Source: Gynuella sp050296195
Lineage (GTDB): Bacteria > Pseudomonadota > Gammaproteobacteria > Pseudomonadales > Natronospirillaceae
Reading direction: 5' to 3' (one strand)
Assembly: GCF_050296195.1 (NCBI RefSeq)
Contig: NZ_JBNKRB010000035.1
Length of the DNA: 64,000 nt
Shown: in pieces, positions 1-9,266 of the stretch
Layout: the number at the start of each line of letters is the position of its first letter
Numbering within the stretch: the first letter of the stretch is position 1
The notes under the pieces: model-generated
What the model was told of the DNA's origin: nothing
Seen by the model: the letters and a program-made list of their open reading frames with translations, nothing else
The model's database searches: none
Made by a program: the position numbers and the translations under genes

Positions 1-248
1 GCCCGGCCACCCAGGCTGGAAGACTTAATTTGTGTGGTAACTTTACGTTTTAACGTTATTTTTTTGGGACCTCCAGATGATTCACCGTGGCTTTTTTTGA
101 GAAAAGCCAGTAACGCCTGCTTCTCTTCATCACTGACTGAATCGGTCTCATTACTATGCGGTAAACCAGCTTCTTTCATCTGCCCTAGCAAACGATCTAC
201 TGGTGTACCGACATTTTCGGCTAGCTCTTTGACTGTCACTTCTGCCAT
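1..248 (-). CDS. infB: Translation initiation factor IF-2, N-terminal part (cut by window edge)
   Basis: The first 82 or so residues of IF-2, the GTPase that places initiator tRNA on the 30S subunit. The protein begins MAEVTVKELAENVGTPVDRL, the typical IF-2 N-terminal helical subdomain, and then enters a Lys/Ser-rich linker (GGPKKITLKRK). The start ATG is at 248, preceded on the minus strand by a strong AGGAGGGCA ribosome site. It lies 27 bases after nusA in the conserved rimP-nusA-infB order. The GTPase domain is beyond the window, so only identity and start can be judged. Confidence 0.93.
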   Translation of the reverse strand, partial: MAEVTVKELAENVGTPVDRLLGQMKEAGLPHSNETDSVSDEEKQALLAFLKKSHGESSGGPKKITLKRKVTTQIKSSSLGGR

Positions 249-275
249 GCTGCCCTCCTTTAACAAATCGTCTGC

Positions 276-1769
276 TTATTCGTTTTCAAACCAGGGAGCG
301 CGGGCAGTCATGATCAGTTGACCAGCGCGCTCTTCACTCATACCTTCAATTTCAAGCAAGTCATCTATGCCCTGTTCGGCAAGATCTTCCATGGAAATAA
401 TGCCTTTACTGGCCAATGTATAAGCCAAGTGTTTATCCATACCATCCATGTTAAGAAGGTCATCAGCGGGCTCAGAACCTTCCAGTTGCTCTTCAGTTGC
501 CAACTCTTTGGTTAATAACGCATCTCTTGCCCGCTGTCTTAATTCTGCCACGATATCTTCATCAAACCCTTCGATATCCAGCATCTCTTCAAGTGGTACA
601 TAGGCAATTTCCTCCAGCGAAGTAAAACCTTCACTGACCAATACCTGTGCCACTTCTTCGTCAACATCCAATGAGTCAACAAAATCTGATACGATCTGAC
701 CGGCTTCAGCCTGCTGTTTGGCTCCAGCTTCATTTTCGGTCATCACGTTAATTTCCCAACCTGTCAGTTCGGTTGCCAGACGAACATTCTGTCCTCCCCG
801 GCCAATTGCCATAGCGAGGTTTTCTTCAGCTACAGCTACATCCATGGTATGAGTTTCTTCATCGATGACGATTGAAGCTACATCCGCCGGAGCCATTGCA
901 TTTATCACCAGCTGAGCAGGATTATCATCCCACAGGACAATATCGACTCTCTCATTACCAAGTTCATTTGATACCGCCTGAACTCTGGAACCACGCATAC
1001 CAACACAAGCACCAACCGGATCAATACGTCCATCATTAGTTTTAACTGCTATTTTGGCGCGTGAGCCTGGATCCCGTGCACAGGCACGAATCTCAATCAC
1101 TTCCTCTTGAATTTCTGGCACTTCAATTCTGAACAACTCCACCAGCATTTGCGAACTGCTTCGACTTAACACCAGCTGAGGTCCACGACCTTCTGTTCTT
1201 ATTTCATGTAAAACAGCACGCACTCTATCGCTGATCCGGAAAATTTCCCGGGCAATTAGCTGGTCTCTTGGCAATATCGCTTCTGCATTACTTCCAAGAT
1301 CAATAATCAAACTGTCTCTGGTAACCTTTTTAACCGTTCCGGAAACCATTTCACCCAGTTTTTCCCGATATTGTTCAACGATTTTGGCCCGCTCAGCTTC
1401 ACGAACTTTTTGAACGATTATCTGTTTGGCGGCCTGGGCACTGATCCTTCCGAAACCTTCATTTTCCACTTTGATTTCGTATACATCACCAGGCTGTAAG
1501 GTGGGATCTATTTCTGCGGCTTCTTCCATGTTCAATTCATATCCCAGACCCGGCACAACCTCATTACTGACGACCAGCCAGCGTCTGAAGGTTTCATAAT
1601 CGCCAGTTGTCCGATCAATTACGACATGAATATCAACCTCTCCTTCATCATCGTAGCGTTTCTTTGCGGCTGCTGCGAGAGCCATCTCAATAGCCTCAAA
1701 AATGACATCTTTAGCAACGCCTTTTTCATTAGAGACCGCCTCTACAACCAGAAGCATTTCTTTATTCAT
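276..1769 (-). CDS. nusA: Transcription termination/antitermination factor NusA
   Basis: NusA binds RNA polymerase and nascent RNA, modulating pausing, termination and antitermination. The 497-aa length is that of gammaproteobacterial NusA. In order one sees the N-terminal RNAP-binding domain (about 1-125), an S1 domain (GEMVSGTVKKVTRDSLIIDLG), two KH domains (DPVGACVGMRGSRVQAV and AMAIGRGGQNVRLATE), and two acidic C-terminal helical repeats (about 365-430 and 440-497). A GAGG ribosome site sits 5 bases before the ATG. It follows rimP by 14 bases and precedes infB by 27, so the three are almost certainly co-transcribed. Confidence 0.98.
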   Translation of the reverse strand: MNKEMLLVVEAVSNEKGVAKDVIFEAIEMALAAAAKKRYDDEGEVDIHVVIDRTTGDYETFRRWLVVSNEVVPGLGYELNMEEAAEIDPTLQPGDVYEIKVENEGFGRISAQAAKQIIVQKVREAERAKIVEQYREKLGEMVSGTVKKVTRDSLIIDLGSNAEAILPRDQLIAREIFRISDRVRAVLHEIRTEGRGPQLVLSRSSSQMLVELFRIEVPEIQEEVIEIRACARDPGSRAKIAVKTNDGRIDPVGACVGMRGSRVQAVSNELGNERVDIVLWDDNPAQLVINAMAPADVASIVIDEETHTMDVAVAEENLAMAIGRGGQNVRLATELTGWEINVMTENEAGAKQQAEAGQIVSDFVDSLDVDEEVAQVLVSEGFTSLEEIAYVPLEEMLDIEGFDEDIVAELRQRARDALLTKELATEEQLEGSEPADDLLNMDGMDKHLAYTLASKGIISMEDLAEQGIDDLLEIEGMSEERAGQLIMTARAPWFENE

Positions 1770-1783
1770 CGTCCTCGCCCCTA

Positions 1784-2254
1784 CTAACCGTCAATCTGAT
1801 CAAACCGTGGAATAATCCGTGCTTTTTCTATTTGTTCGAACGGTAATACGTACTCTTCTTCCTCGATTACCAAAAGAACATCAGAATCTTCCACCCCGTT
1901 TAATAAGCCTTTAAATTTTTTTCTACCTTCAAAGGGCCTGCTGAGCCGGATTTCTATTTCATGACCTTTGTAAACAGCAAACTGTTCCAAGGTAAACAAA
2001 ACCCTGTCCATACCTGGAGAAGAAACCTCCAGTGTATAGTTGCTCTGAATAGGGTCTTCTACATCCAAGACACTGCTGATCTGACGACTGACCGTGGCAC
2101 AGTCCTCCACATCAATCCCTTCTTCATGATCTATATATATGCGCAATAGCGATCGGTTACCCTGAGGAATATATTCAAGTCCCCAGAATATAAACCCCAG
2201 CCCTTCTACAACCGGGCGGGTCAGCTGTTCTAAAACCTGCTGTTTTACACTCAA
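1784..2254 (-). CDS. rimP: Ribosome maturation factor RimP (TTG start)
   Basis: RimP assists 30S subunit maturation. The 156-aa protein has the family core LLRIYIDHEEGIDVEDCATV and LEVSSPGMDRVLF, followed by the small C-terminal SH3-like barrel. The frame opens with TTG (MSVKQQVLEQL). No ATG or GTG lies nearby and alignment of the N-terminus to known RimP fits this TTG, so I accept it. Only a weak GGA precedes it, which suggests low initiation or coupling to leader RNA. A terminator-like hairpin lies just upstream, between the initiator tRNA and this gene. Confidence 0.95.
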   Translation of the reverse strand: MSVKQQVLEQLTRPVVEGLGFIFWGLEYIPQGNRSLLRIYIDHEEGIDVEDCATVSRQISSVLDVEDPIQSNYTLEVSSPGMDRVLFTLEQFAVYKGHEIEIRLSRPFEGRKKFKGLLNGVEDSDVLLVIEEEEYVLPFEQIEKARIIPRFDQIDG

Positions 2255-2262
2255 AGTATGTA

Positions 2263-2296
2263 TTCCAAAAACAAAAAATGGGCATCATGTGCCCAC
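2263..2296 (-). terminator. Terminator/attenuator-like hairpin between tRNA-fMet and rimP
   Basis: Read on the minus strand, a 6-bp perfect stem TGGGCA/TGCCCA (2290-2295 with 2279-2284, loop of 5) is followed directly by TTTTTTGTTTTT. The stem is short but the U-tract is strong. It lies after the two tRNA genes and only 9 bases before the rimP TTG start. It could therefore end most tRNA transcripts and let a fraction read through into rimP-nusA-infB. Confidence 0.6.
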
Positions 2297-2445
2297 AAAT
2301 TAAAGCTGCACAATGTATTTATCATGCAACCTGATTTGCATAAACAAGTACCTAAAATCCAAGTATGAAAAACCAATGCCCTTACCAGGACATTTCTACT
2401 CTGCTTTTTTTAGGTAGAAAAATTCGTCGAACGGAACAACAAAAA

Positions 2446-2522
<77 letters not shown>

Positions 2523-2593
2523 ACATGCGCCCTAAACGGGCGCGGATTATAATGCTCGTATCGCCTGATTACAACCGAACACGAACTTATATA

Positions 2594-2679
2594 TGGTGCC
2601 GATGACTAGACTCGAACTAGCATGAGCGATGCTCACCACCCCCTCAAGATGGCGTGTCTACCAATTCCACCACATCGGC
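2594..2679 (-). tRNA. leuU: tRNA-Leu (GAG)
   Basis: An 86-nt class II tRNA with a long variable arm (GTGAGCATCGCTCAT region). The anticodon loop is TTGAGGG, giving anticodon GAG. GCCGATG pairs with CATCGGC in the acceptor stem, and CCA is encoded. It begins 19 bases after the secG stop codon, so it is probably cut out of a secG-containing transcript. The order secG-tRNA-Leu-tRNA-fMet-rimP matches E. coli. Confidence 0.96.
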
Positions 2680-2698
2680 AATTCTGTATCTAATATCC

Positions 2699-3070
2699 TC
2701 AGTCTGCGCTGGGGATATCAGAAGTATTCTGATCTGTTCCTTGGGTATCAATGGTTTCAGCAGCAGGCACCGTCGTATCGTCGACTGTCTGCTCTACCGG
2801 CACTAAACCAAAATTACCCGCATCCTCTGCTTTCTGTTTAGCAAAGTAAGCCAATGTCAAACTGGTAATAAAGAAACCTGTCGCCAGAATTGCTGTCGTA
2901 CGACTTAAGAAGTTTGCACTTCCTTGGCTTCCAAAAACCGTTTGTGATGCCCCACTGCCAAAAGATGCTCCGGCTTCAGCTCCTTTGCCACGCTGCATCA
3001 AAATAAAACCGATGACACCAATAGCAAGAAACACATGAATAATAATAATAATGTTATCTATAGAGACCAT
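2699..3070 (-). CDS. secG: Protein-export membrane protein SecG
   Basis: Accessory subunit of the SecYEG translocon in the inner membrane. The 123-aa sequence has two hydrophobic helices (about 6-23 and 55-75), separated by the hallmark loop MQRGKGAEAGASFGSGASQT. A low-complexity acidic C-terminus is usual in this family. It sits between tpiA and the tRNA genes on the same strand. The ATG at 3070 gives the expected N-terminus MVSIDNIIIIIHVF. Confidence 0.96.
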   Translation of the reverse strand: MVSIDNIIIIIHVFLAIGVIGFILMQRGKGAEAGASFGSGASQTVFGSQGSANFLSRTTAILATGFFITSLTLAYFAKQKAEDAGNFGLVPVEQTVDDTTVPAAETIDTQGTDQNTSDIPSAD

Positions 3071-3087
3071 TATAATTCCCGCAAACC

Positions 3088-3837
3088 TTATTCAGCAGCC
3101 ATGCATATGGTGACAAAATCATCTGCCTTCAAAGAGGCTCCACCAACAAGACCACCATCTATATCTGTCATGGCGAACAATTCTTCAGCCGTACTGGCAT
3201 TAACACTGCCACCATATAAAATTTGTACTTTTTCAGCGATTTCAGCACTTTGCTCAGCAACAACCCGGCGAATATATGCATGCACATCCTGAGCTTGTTG
3301 TGGCGTTGCTGTTTTTCCTGTCCCTATAGCCCAGACAGGTTCATAAGCAATGACACTTTGACCTATGCCCTTCGCACCAACCAAATCCATTACAGTTTTG
3401 ACCTGCTGACCAACGACATCTTCAGTAACGCCTGATTCTCGTTGCTCAAGGGTCTCTCCCACACACAAGACAGGAGTTACTCCAGCCGCCAACGCCGCTT
3501 TAACCTTTGCTGCACATATCTCATCGGTTTCACCGAACAATGTGCGACGCTCAGAGTGACCAACCAATGCATACTTACACCCAAATTCCTGCAGCATCCC
3601 GAGCGATACTTCTCCGGTAAACGCTCCGCTGGCTTCGGTGTAAAAGTTTTGTGCACCCCAGGCAATATTCGATGCACCCAACAGCTCCTCTGTCTGATAA
3701 AGGAAGGGATAAGGTGCGAATATAACCACATCGGCATTCTCAGCCCTTATGTTCGACTTAAAATGGCCCAACAATTGTTTAACAAGTGTTTTATCACCAT
3801 TCATTTTCCAGTTGCCAGCAACCATCGGTCTACGCAT
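3088..3837 (-). CDS. tpiA: Triosephosphate isomerase
   Basis: Interconverts dihydroxyacetone phosphate and glyceraldehyde 3-phosphate in glycolysis. The start at 3837 gives MRRPMVAGNWKMNG and 249 aa, the usual length; an upstream ATG at 3858 has no ribosome site, whereas GGAG stands 8 bases before 3837. Catalytic features are present: Lys in GNWKMNG, His in VGHSERR, Glu in AYEPVWAIGTGKTATP (the mobile loop follows), and the phosphate-binding LYGGSVN and GLVGGASL. The position between glmM and secG is typical of Pseudomonas-like genomes and differs from E. coli. Confidence 0.97.
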   Translation of the reverse strand: MRRPMVAGNWKMNGDKTLVKQLLGHFKSNIRAENADVVIFAPYPFLYQTEELLGASNIAWGAQNFYTEASGAFTGEVSLGMLQEFGCKYALVGHSERRTLFGETDEICAAKVKAALAAGVTPVLCVGETLEQRESGVTEDVVGQQVKTVMDLVGAKGIGQSVIAYEPVWAIGTGKTATPQQAQDVHAYIRRVVAEQSAEIAEKVQILYGGSVNASTAEELFAMTDIDGGLVGGASLKADDFVTICMAAE

Positions 3838-3960
3838 AAGTCTGACTCCTATTTTCAAGAGGGCGCAATCTTAATGACTTTGTTCGCAGCTTACAAGCTG
3901 CGATTGCAACATTTAAAACAATATTTATTGATGCTAACTGATTGATTTTTCATAAAGTTA

Positions 3961-5298
3961 TCACTTAATCGCATTCTCGACCTGTGCAGCCAGATGACGA
4001 CAGACTTTTCTGACCAGAGCAGGGTCCTCTCCTTCTACCATAACCCTGACAACTGGCTCAGTACCGGAAGGGCGCAGGAGCACCCGACCACTGTTTCCCA
4101 GCTCTTTCTCGGCCGCCTGCACCCCAGATATCACTTCGGGCTGGGCCAGAATATCCATTTTTTGGGGCAACTGTACGTTGATCATTTCCTGCGGAAACTT
4201 TCTCATACCAGACTTGGCCTGGTACAGACTCTGGTCATATGCCACCAGAGCCTTCAATACCTGTAACGCTGAAACAATTCCGTCTCCCGTGGTAGACACA
4301 TCCTTACATACCAAGTGACCGGAATTTTCTCCCCCTAAAACCCAATTATGACGGCTCAACAGCTCCAGCACATAGCGATCCCCAACTTTTGCCCTGACCA
4401 GGGGGATATCGAGTTTTTCCAGCGCCCGTTCCAAACCAAGATTGGTCATCAAAGTTCCGACCACTCCACCGTTGAGACCACTATTTTCCTTTCTGTTACG
4501 GGCAATGATATACAGCAACTCATCACCATCGACCAACTCGCCCTGGTCATCGACCATCAATACACGATCTCCATCACCATCAAAGGCAATCCCGAGATCT
4601 GCACTGGACTCCAGAACAACCTGCTTGAGCTGTTTGGGTGACGTTGAGCCTACACCTTCATTGATATTCAAACCATTTGGCTTGTTACCTATGACAATAA
4701 TATCTGCCCCAAGTTCTGAAAAAACCTTGGGGGCCACGTCATAAGTCGCACCATGAGCACAATCAATTACTATTTTTTTGCCCTTTAAGCTCAATCCTGG
4801 AGCCGTAGACTTACAATACTCAACATAACGCCCTCCAGCATCATCAACACGACGTGCCTTACCAAGATGGTCAGACTCGACCGTTATCATCGCCTGCTGT
4901 AGTTCAGCCTCAATCGCCAACTCCAGCTCATCAGATAATTTCGTGCCTTCACCAGAAAAAAACTTAATCCCGTTATCATAAAATGGATTATGAGATGCGC
5001 TGATAACAATACCGGCATCTGCCCGAAATGTTTTGGTCAAATAAGCAATTGCAGGAGTCGGCATTGGCCCCAGCAATAAAATATCCACTCCCGCTGCCGA
5101 TAAACCGGCCTCCAGAGCAGACTCAAACATGTAGCCGGAGATACGGGTATCCTTACCGATCAAAATCTTACTTTTGCCATGACGCGAAAACACTCGTCCA
5201 GCTGCCCAACCCAGCTTAAGCATGAAATCAGCGGTAATAGGCGACCGTCCTACACGACCACGAATACCGTCCGTTCCAAAATAGGTTTTAGCTGTCAA
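3961..5298 (-). CDS. glmM: Phosphoglucosamine mutase (TTG start)
   Basis: Converts glucosamine-6-phosphate to glucosamine-1-phosphate for UDP-GlcNAc, the precursor of peptidoglycan and LPS. The catalytic serine loop is SASHNPFYDNGIKFF, the metal loop is FDGDGDR, and the phosphate-binding loop is RPSGTEPVVRVMVEG. An ATG at 5337 would give 458 aa but runs back into folP. TTG at 5298 gives TAKTYFGTDGIRG and exactly 445 aa, as in E. coli, and has GGAGAAG at a good distance. The TTG starts one base after the folP stop codon, so translation of the pair is probably coupled. Confidence 0.96.
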   Translation of the reverse strand: MTAKTYFGTDGIRGRVGRSPITADFMLKLGWAAGRVFSRHGKSKILIGKDTRISGYMFESALEAGLSAAGVDILLLGPMPTPAIAYLTKTFRADAGIVISASHNPFYDNGIKFFSGEGTKLSDELELAIEAELQQAMITVESDHLGKARRVDDAGGRYVEYCKSTAPGLSLKGKKIVIDCAHGATYDVAPKVFSELGADIIVIGNKPNGLNINEGVGSTSPKQLKQVVLESSADLGIAFDGDGDRVLMVDDQGELVDGDELLYIIARNRKENSGLNGGVVGTLMTNLGLERALEKLDIPLVRAKVGDRYVLELLSRHNWVLGGENSGHLVCKDVSTTGDGIVSALQVLKALVAYDQSLYQAKSGMRKFPQEMINVQLPQKMDILAQPEVISGVQAAEKELGNSGRVLLRPSGTEPVVRVMVEGEDPALVRKVCRHLAAQVENAIK

Positions 5299-5299
5299 T

Positions 5300-6145
5300 T
5301 CACTTCTCCTGATTTTTTTGCCATGGCTGTTGGGCATTAAATACCTTAATAGCCTCTACACTTTCTTTTACATCGTGAACGCGAACGATATCTGCACCAT
5401 TCATCGCTGCAATTACTGCCGCGGCCACACTCCCCACCATTCTTTCCGAAACCGGTGTATTGAGAATATCACCAATCATGGTTTTTCTAGACATCCCCAC
5501 CAATACAGGCAGTTGCAACGATTTGAATTCTTTCAGGCGAGCCAGTAACGCGAGATTATGATCCAGTGTCTTGCCAAAACCAAAACCTGGGTCAATCAGC
5601 AATCGATTAGCACCTATTCCTGCCTGCATACAGACATTAACCCTTTCCTGTAAATACTCGATGATATCCAGCACAGGATCCTGATATCGGGGGCCTTCCT
5701 GCATACTCGCCGGACTACCCCGCATATGCATCAGACATACCGGCAAACCAGTTTCAGAACAGGCCTGTAAGGCTCCCGGAAGCTCCAATGCTCTGACATC
5801 ATTTATCAAATGAACACCAGCGGCGGCGGCGGCGGTCATGACCCGTGGGCGACTGGTATCCACCGATACAAAGATATCAAAACGGCTTACTATTTTTTCA
5901 ATGACCGGCAAAACCCTCTCAAGCTCTTCCGTCTCACTGACTTCTGCGGCTCCAGGCCGGGTGGATTCACCGCCAATATCGATAATATCAACACCCGCTG
6001 CAATCATGGATTCAGCATGAAAGAGTGCCTTGTCGAGCCCATTAAAATGGCCACCATCAGAAAATGAATCCGGGGTCATATTTAGTATCCCCATGACTCT
6101 TACTTTATCCAACGTCAAGCGCCGGCCATTACCTTGAACAAACAT
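5300..6145 (-). CDS. folP: Dihydropteroate synthase
   Basis: Joins p-aminobenzoate to 6-hydroxymethyl-dihydropterin diphosphate in folate synthesis; the sulfonamide target. Motifs are VMGILNMTPDSFSDGG (pterin/diphosphate loop), GGESTRPGA, and later LIDPGFGFGK and VGMSRKT. The frame stays open up to 6268, but the start at 6145 (MFVQGNGRRL) gives 281 aa, the family length. It has a purine-rich GGGGAAGG immediately upstream, though the spacing is short. A run of alanine codons (VMTAAAAAGVHLIN) is a local GCG repeat inside the gene. It precedes glmM by one base. Confidence 0.95.
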   Translation of the reverse strand: MFVQGNGRRLTLDKVRVMGILNMTPDSFSDGGHFNGLDKALFHAESMIAAGVDIIDIGGESTRPGAAEVSETEELERVLPVIEKIVSRFDIFVSVDTSRPRVMTAAAAAGVHLINDVRALELPGALQACSETGLPVCLMHMRGSPASMQEGPRYQDPVLDIIEYLQERVNVCMQAGIGANRLLIDPGFGFGKTLDHNLALLARLKEFKSLQLPVLVGMSRKTMIGDILNTPVSERMVGSVAAAVIAAMNGADIVRVHDVKESVEAIKVFNAQQPWQKNQEK

Positions 6146-6154
6146 ACCTTCCCC

Positions 6155-6192
6155 ACAAAAAGAAAAGCACCGAATGATTCCATTCAGTGCTT
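6155..6192 (-). terminator. Rho-independent terminator between ftsH and folP
   Basis: On the minus strand AAGCACTGAATG pairs with CATTCGGTGCTT (12 bp, one G-U) around a 4-base loop, and TTTTCTTTTTG follows. It stands 26 bases after the ftsH stop codon and just before the folP start. It should reduce read-through from the stress-related ftsH transcript into folP-glmM. Confidence 0.85.
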
Positions 6193-6218
6193 CTGAAACA
6201 TTGCTTAGACTTGCTTTA

Positions 6219-8168
6219 TCAGCTTTCCTTTGGAATTTCCTTGCCCGTCGCAGGCTCACCCTCAACACTATCTACCGGATCAGCAGATGGCTTCGTTTCC
6301 TCTGCCGTATCTTGCGAAGTGGCAGTACCGCTGCCATTGTTATCATCCCAAGATGCAGGCTTACGCGGCTTTCTGCCTTCCATAATGTCATCGATCTGCT
6401 TGGAATCGATAGTCTCATATTCCATCAGCGCGTCTTTCATCAGCTCAAGCTTGTCGCGATGCTTATTCAATATATCTGTAGCCAAAGAGTACGATCTGTT
6501 AATGATTTTCTTAATCTGCTCATCTACTTCTCTGGCCGTTGTATTGGAAATATGAGTAGAACGGGTCTGACTACCCAGATAACCCTGTTCCTCTTCCTCA
6601 TACTGAATCGGACCCAATTCGGACAGCCCCCACTTGGTTACCATGCTACGAGCCATGCCGGTGGCCTGCTGAATATCATTTGAAGCTCCGGTCGAGACAC
6701 TGTCAGTACCATAAATCAACTCTTCTGCAATCCGGCCACCATAGGCGGAAGCAATTCTGCCTTCAATATAGCGCTTGCTATAAGAGACTTTGTCTTCTTC
6801 TGGCAGATACATAGTCACCCCCAACGCTCGGCCGCGGGGAATAATGGTTACTTTATAAACGGGATCATGTTCAGGCATCAGACGACCGACGATTGCATGA
6901 CCTGCTTCATGATAAGCCGTCATTTCCTTGTCTTTCTCACTCATCACCATGGTTTTGCGCTCAGCACCCATCATGATCTTGTCTTTAGCGCGATCGAACT
7001 CTTCCATACTGACAATGCGCTTGTTCAGACGGGCAGAAAACAGTGCAGCTTCATTCACCAGGTTAGCGAGATCCGCACCGGAAAAGCCGGGAGTACCACG
7101 GGCTATAACCTTGGCATCGACATCATCACCACAAGGGACTTTACGCATATGGACTTTAAGAATCTGTTCACGACCACGGATATCCGGCAGCGAAACCACC
7201 ACCTGACGGTCAAAACGACCAGGCCGCTGCAACGCAGGGTCCAATACATCCGGTCGGTTGGTAGCTGCGATAACGATGATGCCATCGTTGACTTCAAAAC
7301 CATCCATTTCGACCAGCAACTGGTTCAACGTCTGTTCGCGCTCATCGTTGCCACCACCGATACCAACACCCCGGGAACGTCCGACCGCATCAATTTCATC
7401 GATAAAAATGATACAAGGCGCTTGTTTCTTGGCCTGATCAAACATATCACGAACACGGGAGGCACCTACACCGACAAACATTTCAACGAAGTCTGAACCA
7501 GAGATAGAGAAAAATGGTACTTTTGCTTCACCGGCTATGGCTTTGGCCAGCAAAGTTTTACCGGTTCCCGGAGGGCCGACCATCAGCACACCCCGGGGAA
7601 TTTTACCGCCGAGACGCTGGTACTTGCCTGGATCACGCAGAAAATCCACCAACTCTTTAACATCTTCTTTGGCTTCATCAACACCAGCGACATCAGCAAA
7701 TGTGCTTTTAATCTGATCTTCACTCAGCAGTCGGGCCTTGCTCTTCCCAAAACTCATAGGGCCTTTTCCACCGCCCCCACCGCCCTGCATCTGGCGCATG
7801 AAAAACATAAATACAGCAATAATGATCAGTATCGGAAAGGATGCTATCAACAGCTGAGTCCAGACACTTTGTTGCTCTGGCGCCTTCCCTTCAATCACTA
7901 CATTCTGAGATCGCAACTCTTCGAACAACTGGCTGTCATCGATGCCATAAGGACGATCAGTCTTAAATCTTGAGCCATCACGACGCTCACCGGTGATTTG
8001 CAAAGGTGCAATCGTGACTTTTTTGACCCGGTCACGCTCAACCTCGGTGATGAATTCAGAATAAGTAATACTGTCTGAGCTTCCTGTTGCGGGGAAGTTT
8101 TGGAAGATCGTTAATAAAACCGCCGCTATAACGATCCATAAAATCAAATTTTTAGCCATATCGTTCAA
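6219..8168 (-). CDS. ftsH: ATP-dependent zinc metalloprotease FtsH
   Basis: Membrane-anchored AAA+ protease that degrades misfolded membrane proteins and regulators such as LpxC in E. coli. Order: TM1 (about 7-22), a short periplasmic domain, TM2 (about 105-124), MRQMQGGGGGG linker, Walker A GPPGTGKT (198-205), Walker B IIFIDEIDAVG, SRH ATNRPDVLDPALQRPGRFDR, and the zinc site HEAGH. TTG at 8168 has GAAGG 6-7 bases upstream, whereas the ATG at 8159 (MAKNLILW) would be about 15 bases away, so TTG is favoured. The C-terminal tail is Ser/Thr/Glu-rich and variable, as usual. Confidence 0.97.
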   Translation of the reverse strand: MNDMAKNLILWIVIAAVLLTIFQNFPATGSSDSITYSEFITEVERDRVKKVTIAPLQITGERRDGSRFKTDRPYGIDDSQLFEELRSQNVVIEGKAPEQQSVWTQLLIASFPILIIIAVFMFFMRQMQGGGGGGKGPMSFGKSKARLLSEDQIKSTFADVAGVDEAKEDVKELVDFLRDPGKYQRLGGKIPRGVLMVGPPGTGKTLLAKAIAGEAKVPFFSISGSDFVEMFVGVGASRVRDMFDQAKKQAPCIIFIDEIDAVGRSRGVGIGGGNDEREQTLNQLLVEMDGFEVNDGIIVIAATNRPDVLDPALQRPGRFDRQVVVSLPDIRGREQILKVHMRKVPCGDDVDAKVIARGTPGFSGADLANLVNEAALFSARLNKRIVSMEEFDRAKDKIMMGAERKTMVMSEKDKEMTAYHEAGHAIVGRLMPEHDPVYKVTIIPRGRALGVTMYLPEEDKVSYSKRYIEGRIASAYGGRIAEELIYGTDSVSTGASNDIQQATGMARSMVTKWGLSELGPIQYEEEEQGYLGSQTRSTHISNTTAREVDEQIKKIINRSYSLATDILNKHRDKLELMKDALMEYETIDSKQIDDIMEGRKPRKPASWDDNNGSGTATSQDTAEETKPSADPVDSVEGEPATGKEIPKES

Positions 8169-8208
8169 TTTTCACCTTCTCGGTCATTTATCCTGCCGCA
8201 CTGAACCG

Positions 8209-8841
8209 TTAGGATCCAGACAGGCCATTATAATCTTCTGCCACCAGATAAACCTCTCTTGACCGGGATCGAGAAGAACTGGGTTTGCGGGTGGAAACCT
8301 TTCTGAAGTTATCTCGCACACTGCGTAAATAAGCATCAAACCCTTCACCCTGGAACACCTTCGCAATAAACGCGCCTCCCGGTCTGAGGGTCTGCAGCGC
8401 CATATCCAGGGCAAGCTCTACCAGATACATGGCTTTCGGCTGATCAACCGCTGACATACCGCTCATATTGGGGGCCATATCAGAGATTACAAGATCAGCA
8501 AGCTGAGCATCCAATAATTCCATAATCTGATCAAATACTTCCTGTTCAGTAAAGTCGCCTTGAATAAAGTCGACTCCGGCAATTGCATCCATCGGCAAAA
8601 TATCAGAAGCGATTACCGTACCATGATCTCCGACCAGTCTGGCAGCAACCTGTGACCAGCCACCAGGAGCTGAACCCAGATCGATAACCGTCATTCCCGG
8701 TTTTATAAACTGACCTTTCTCATTAATTTCCAGTAATTTATAACTGGCCCTGGAGCGATAACCATCCTGCTTGGAGCGCTGAACATATACATCATCGAAG
8801 TGTTCTTTCAGCCATCGCCCTGAACTTTTTGATCTTGCCAC
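8209..8841 (-). CDS. rlmE: 23S rRNA (uridine-2'-O-)-methyltransferase RlmE
   Basis: Methylates U2552 of 23S rRNA (E. coli numbering) late in 50S assembly; a heat-shock gene in E. coli. The 210-aa protein has the FtsJ-type SAM fold: the N-terminal KEHFDDVYVQ with catalytic Lys, GSAPGGWSQ (SAM loop), LVISDMAPNMSG, FIAKVFQGEG with the second Lys, and the C-terminal SRSREVYLVAEDY with catalytic Glu. It is 40 bases upstream of ftsH on the same strand, the standard rlmE-ftsH pair, and divergent from yhbY. Confidence 0.97.
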   Translation of the reverse strand: MARSKSSGRWLKEHFDDVYVQRSKQDGYRSRASYKLLEINEKGQFIKPGMTVIDLGSAPGGWSQVAARLVGDHGTVIASDILPMDAIAGVDFIQGDFTEQEVFDQIMELLDAQLADLVISDMAPNMSGMSAVDQPKAMYLVELALDMALQTLRPGGAFIAKVFQGEGFDAYLRSVRDNFRKVSTRKPSSSRSRSREVYLVAEDYNGLSGS

Positions 8842-8954
8842 TTAGTTAACTACTTCCAAATAATAGTGTTATATAAAAAATTTAGCGCTGGCAGCCATTT
8901 TTCAGCTCTTATACAATGCGCGCCCATTTTGAGAATGAAGCTAAGTTTAGCATT

Positions 8955-9266
8955 ATGAATCTGACAGCAGAGCAAAAAAAATTCTATCGTGGTATTAGTC
9001 ACCATCTAAACCCAGTTGTCACGGTAGCAGGTAACGGATTAACAGACACTGTACTCGCAGAAATCGACAGAGCCCTTGAAGACCATGAACTCATTAAGGT
9101 TAAAGTATCTGTAGGTGATCGCGATTTGAGAGCTGAAGTCATTAAGCAGATTTGCACAGCCACCCGCGCCACTCTTGTTTTTACGATAGGAAACGTCGCA
9201 CTGCTGCTGCGCAAGGCCCGCAAACCAAACGCAAAACTCTCCAATCTGATTCGCTTCAAGAACTGA
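8955..9266 (+). CDS. yhbY: Ribosome assembly RNA-binding protein YhbY (CRM domain)
   Basis: A 103-aa single-CRM-domain protein associated with pre-50S particles. Typical sequences are LNPVVTVAGNGLT, EIDRALEDHELIKVKV and the GxxG-like loop TIGNVALLLRKA. An ATG at 8916 also opens the frame, but the start at 8955 (MNLTAEQKKF) matches the E. coli protein. It is divergent from rlmE, as in many gammaproteobacteria. Its last 11 bases overlap the end of the convergent EamA gene. Confidence 0.93.
   Translation: MNLTAEQKKFYRGISHHLNPVVTVAGNGLTDTVLAEIDRALEDHELIKVKVSVGDRDLRAEVIKQICTATRATLVFTIGNVALLLRKARKPNAKLSNLIRFKN

Noticed and set aside
5815..5840. GCG-repeat as a possible microsatellite/phase-variation tract
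   Set aside because: It encodes the Ala run in VMTAAAAAGVH of folP, is in a triplet frame, and slippage would not switch the gene off.
6146..6268. Longer FolP start at 6268
   Set aside because: The extra 41 residues cross the ftsH-folP terminator and are unlike any dihydropteroate synthase N-terminus.
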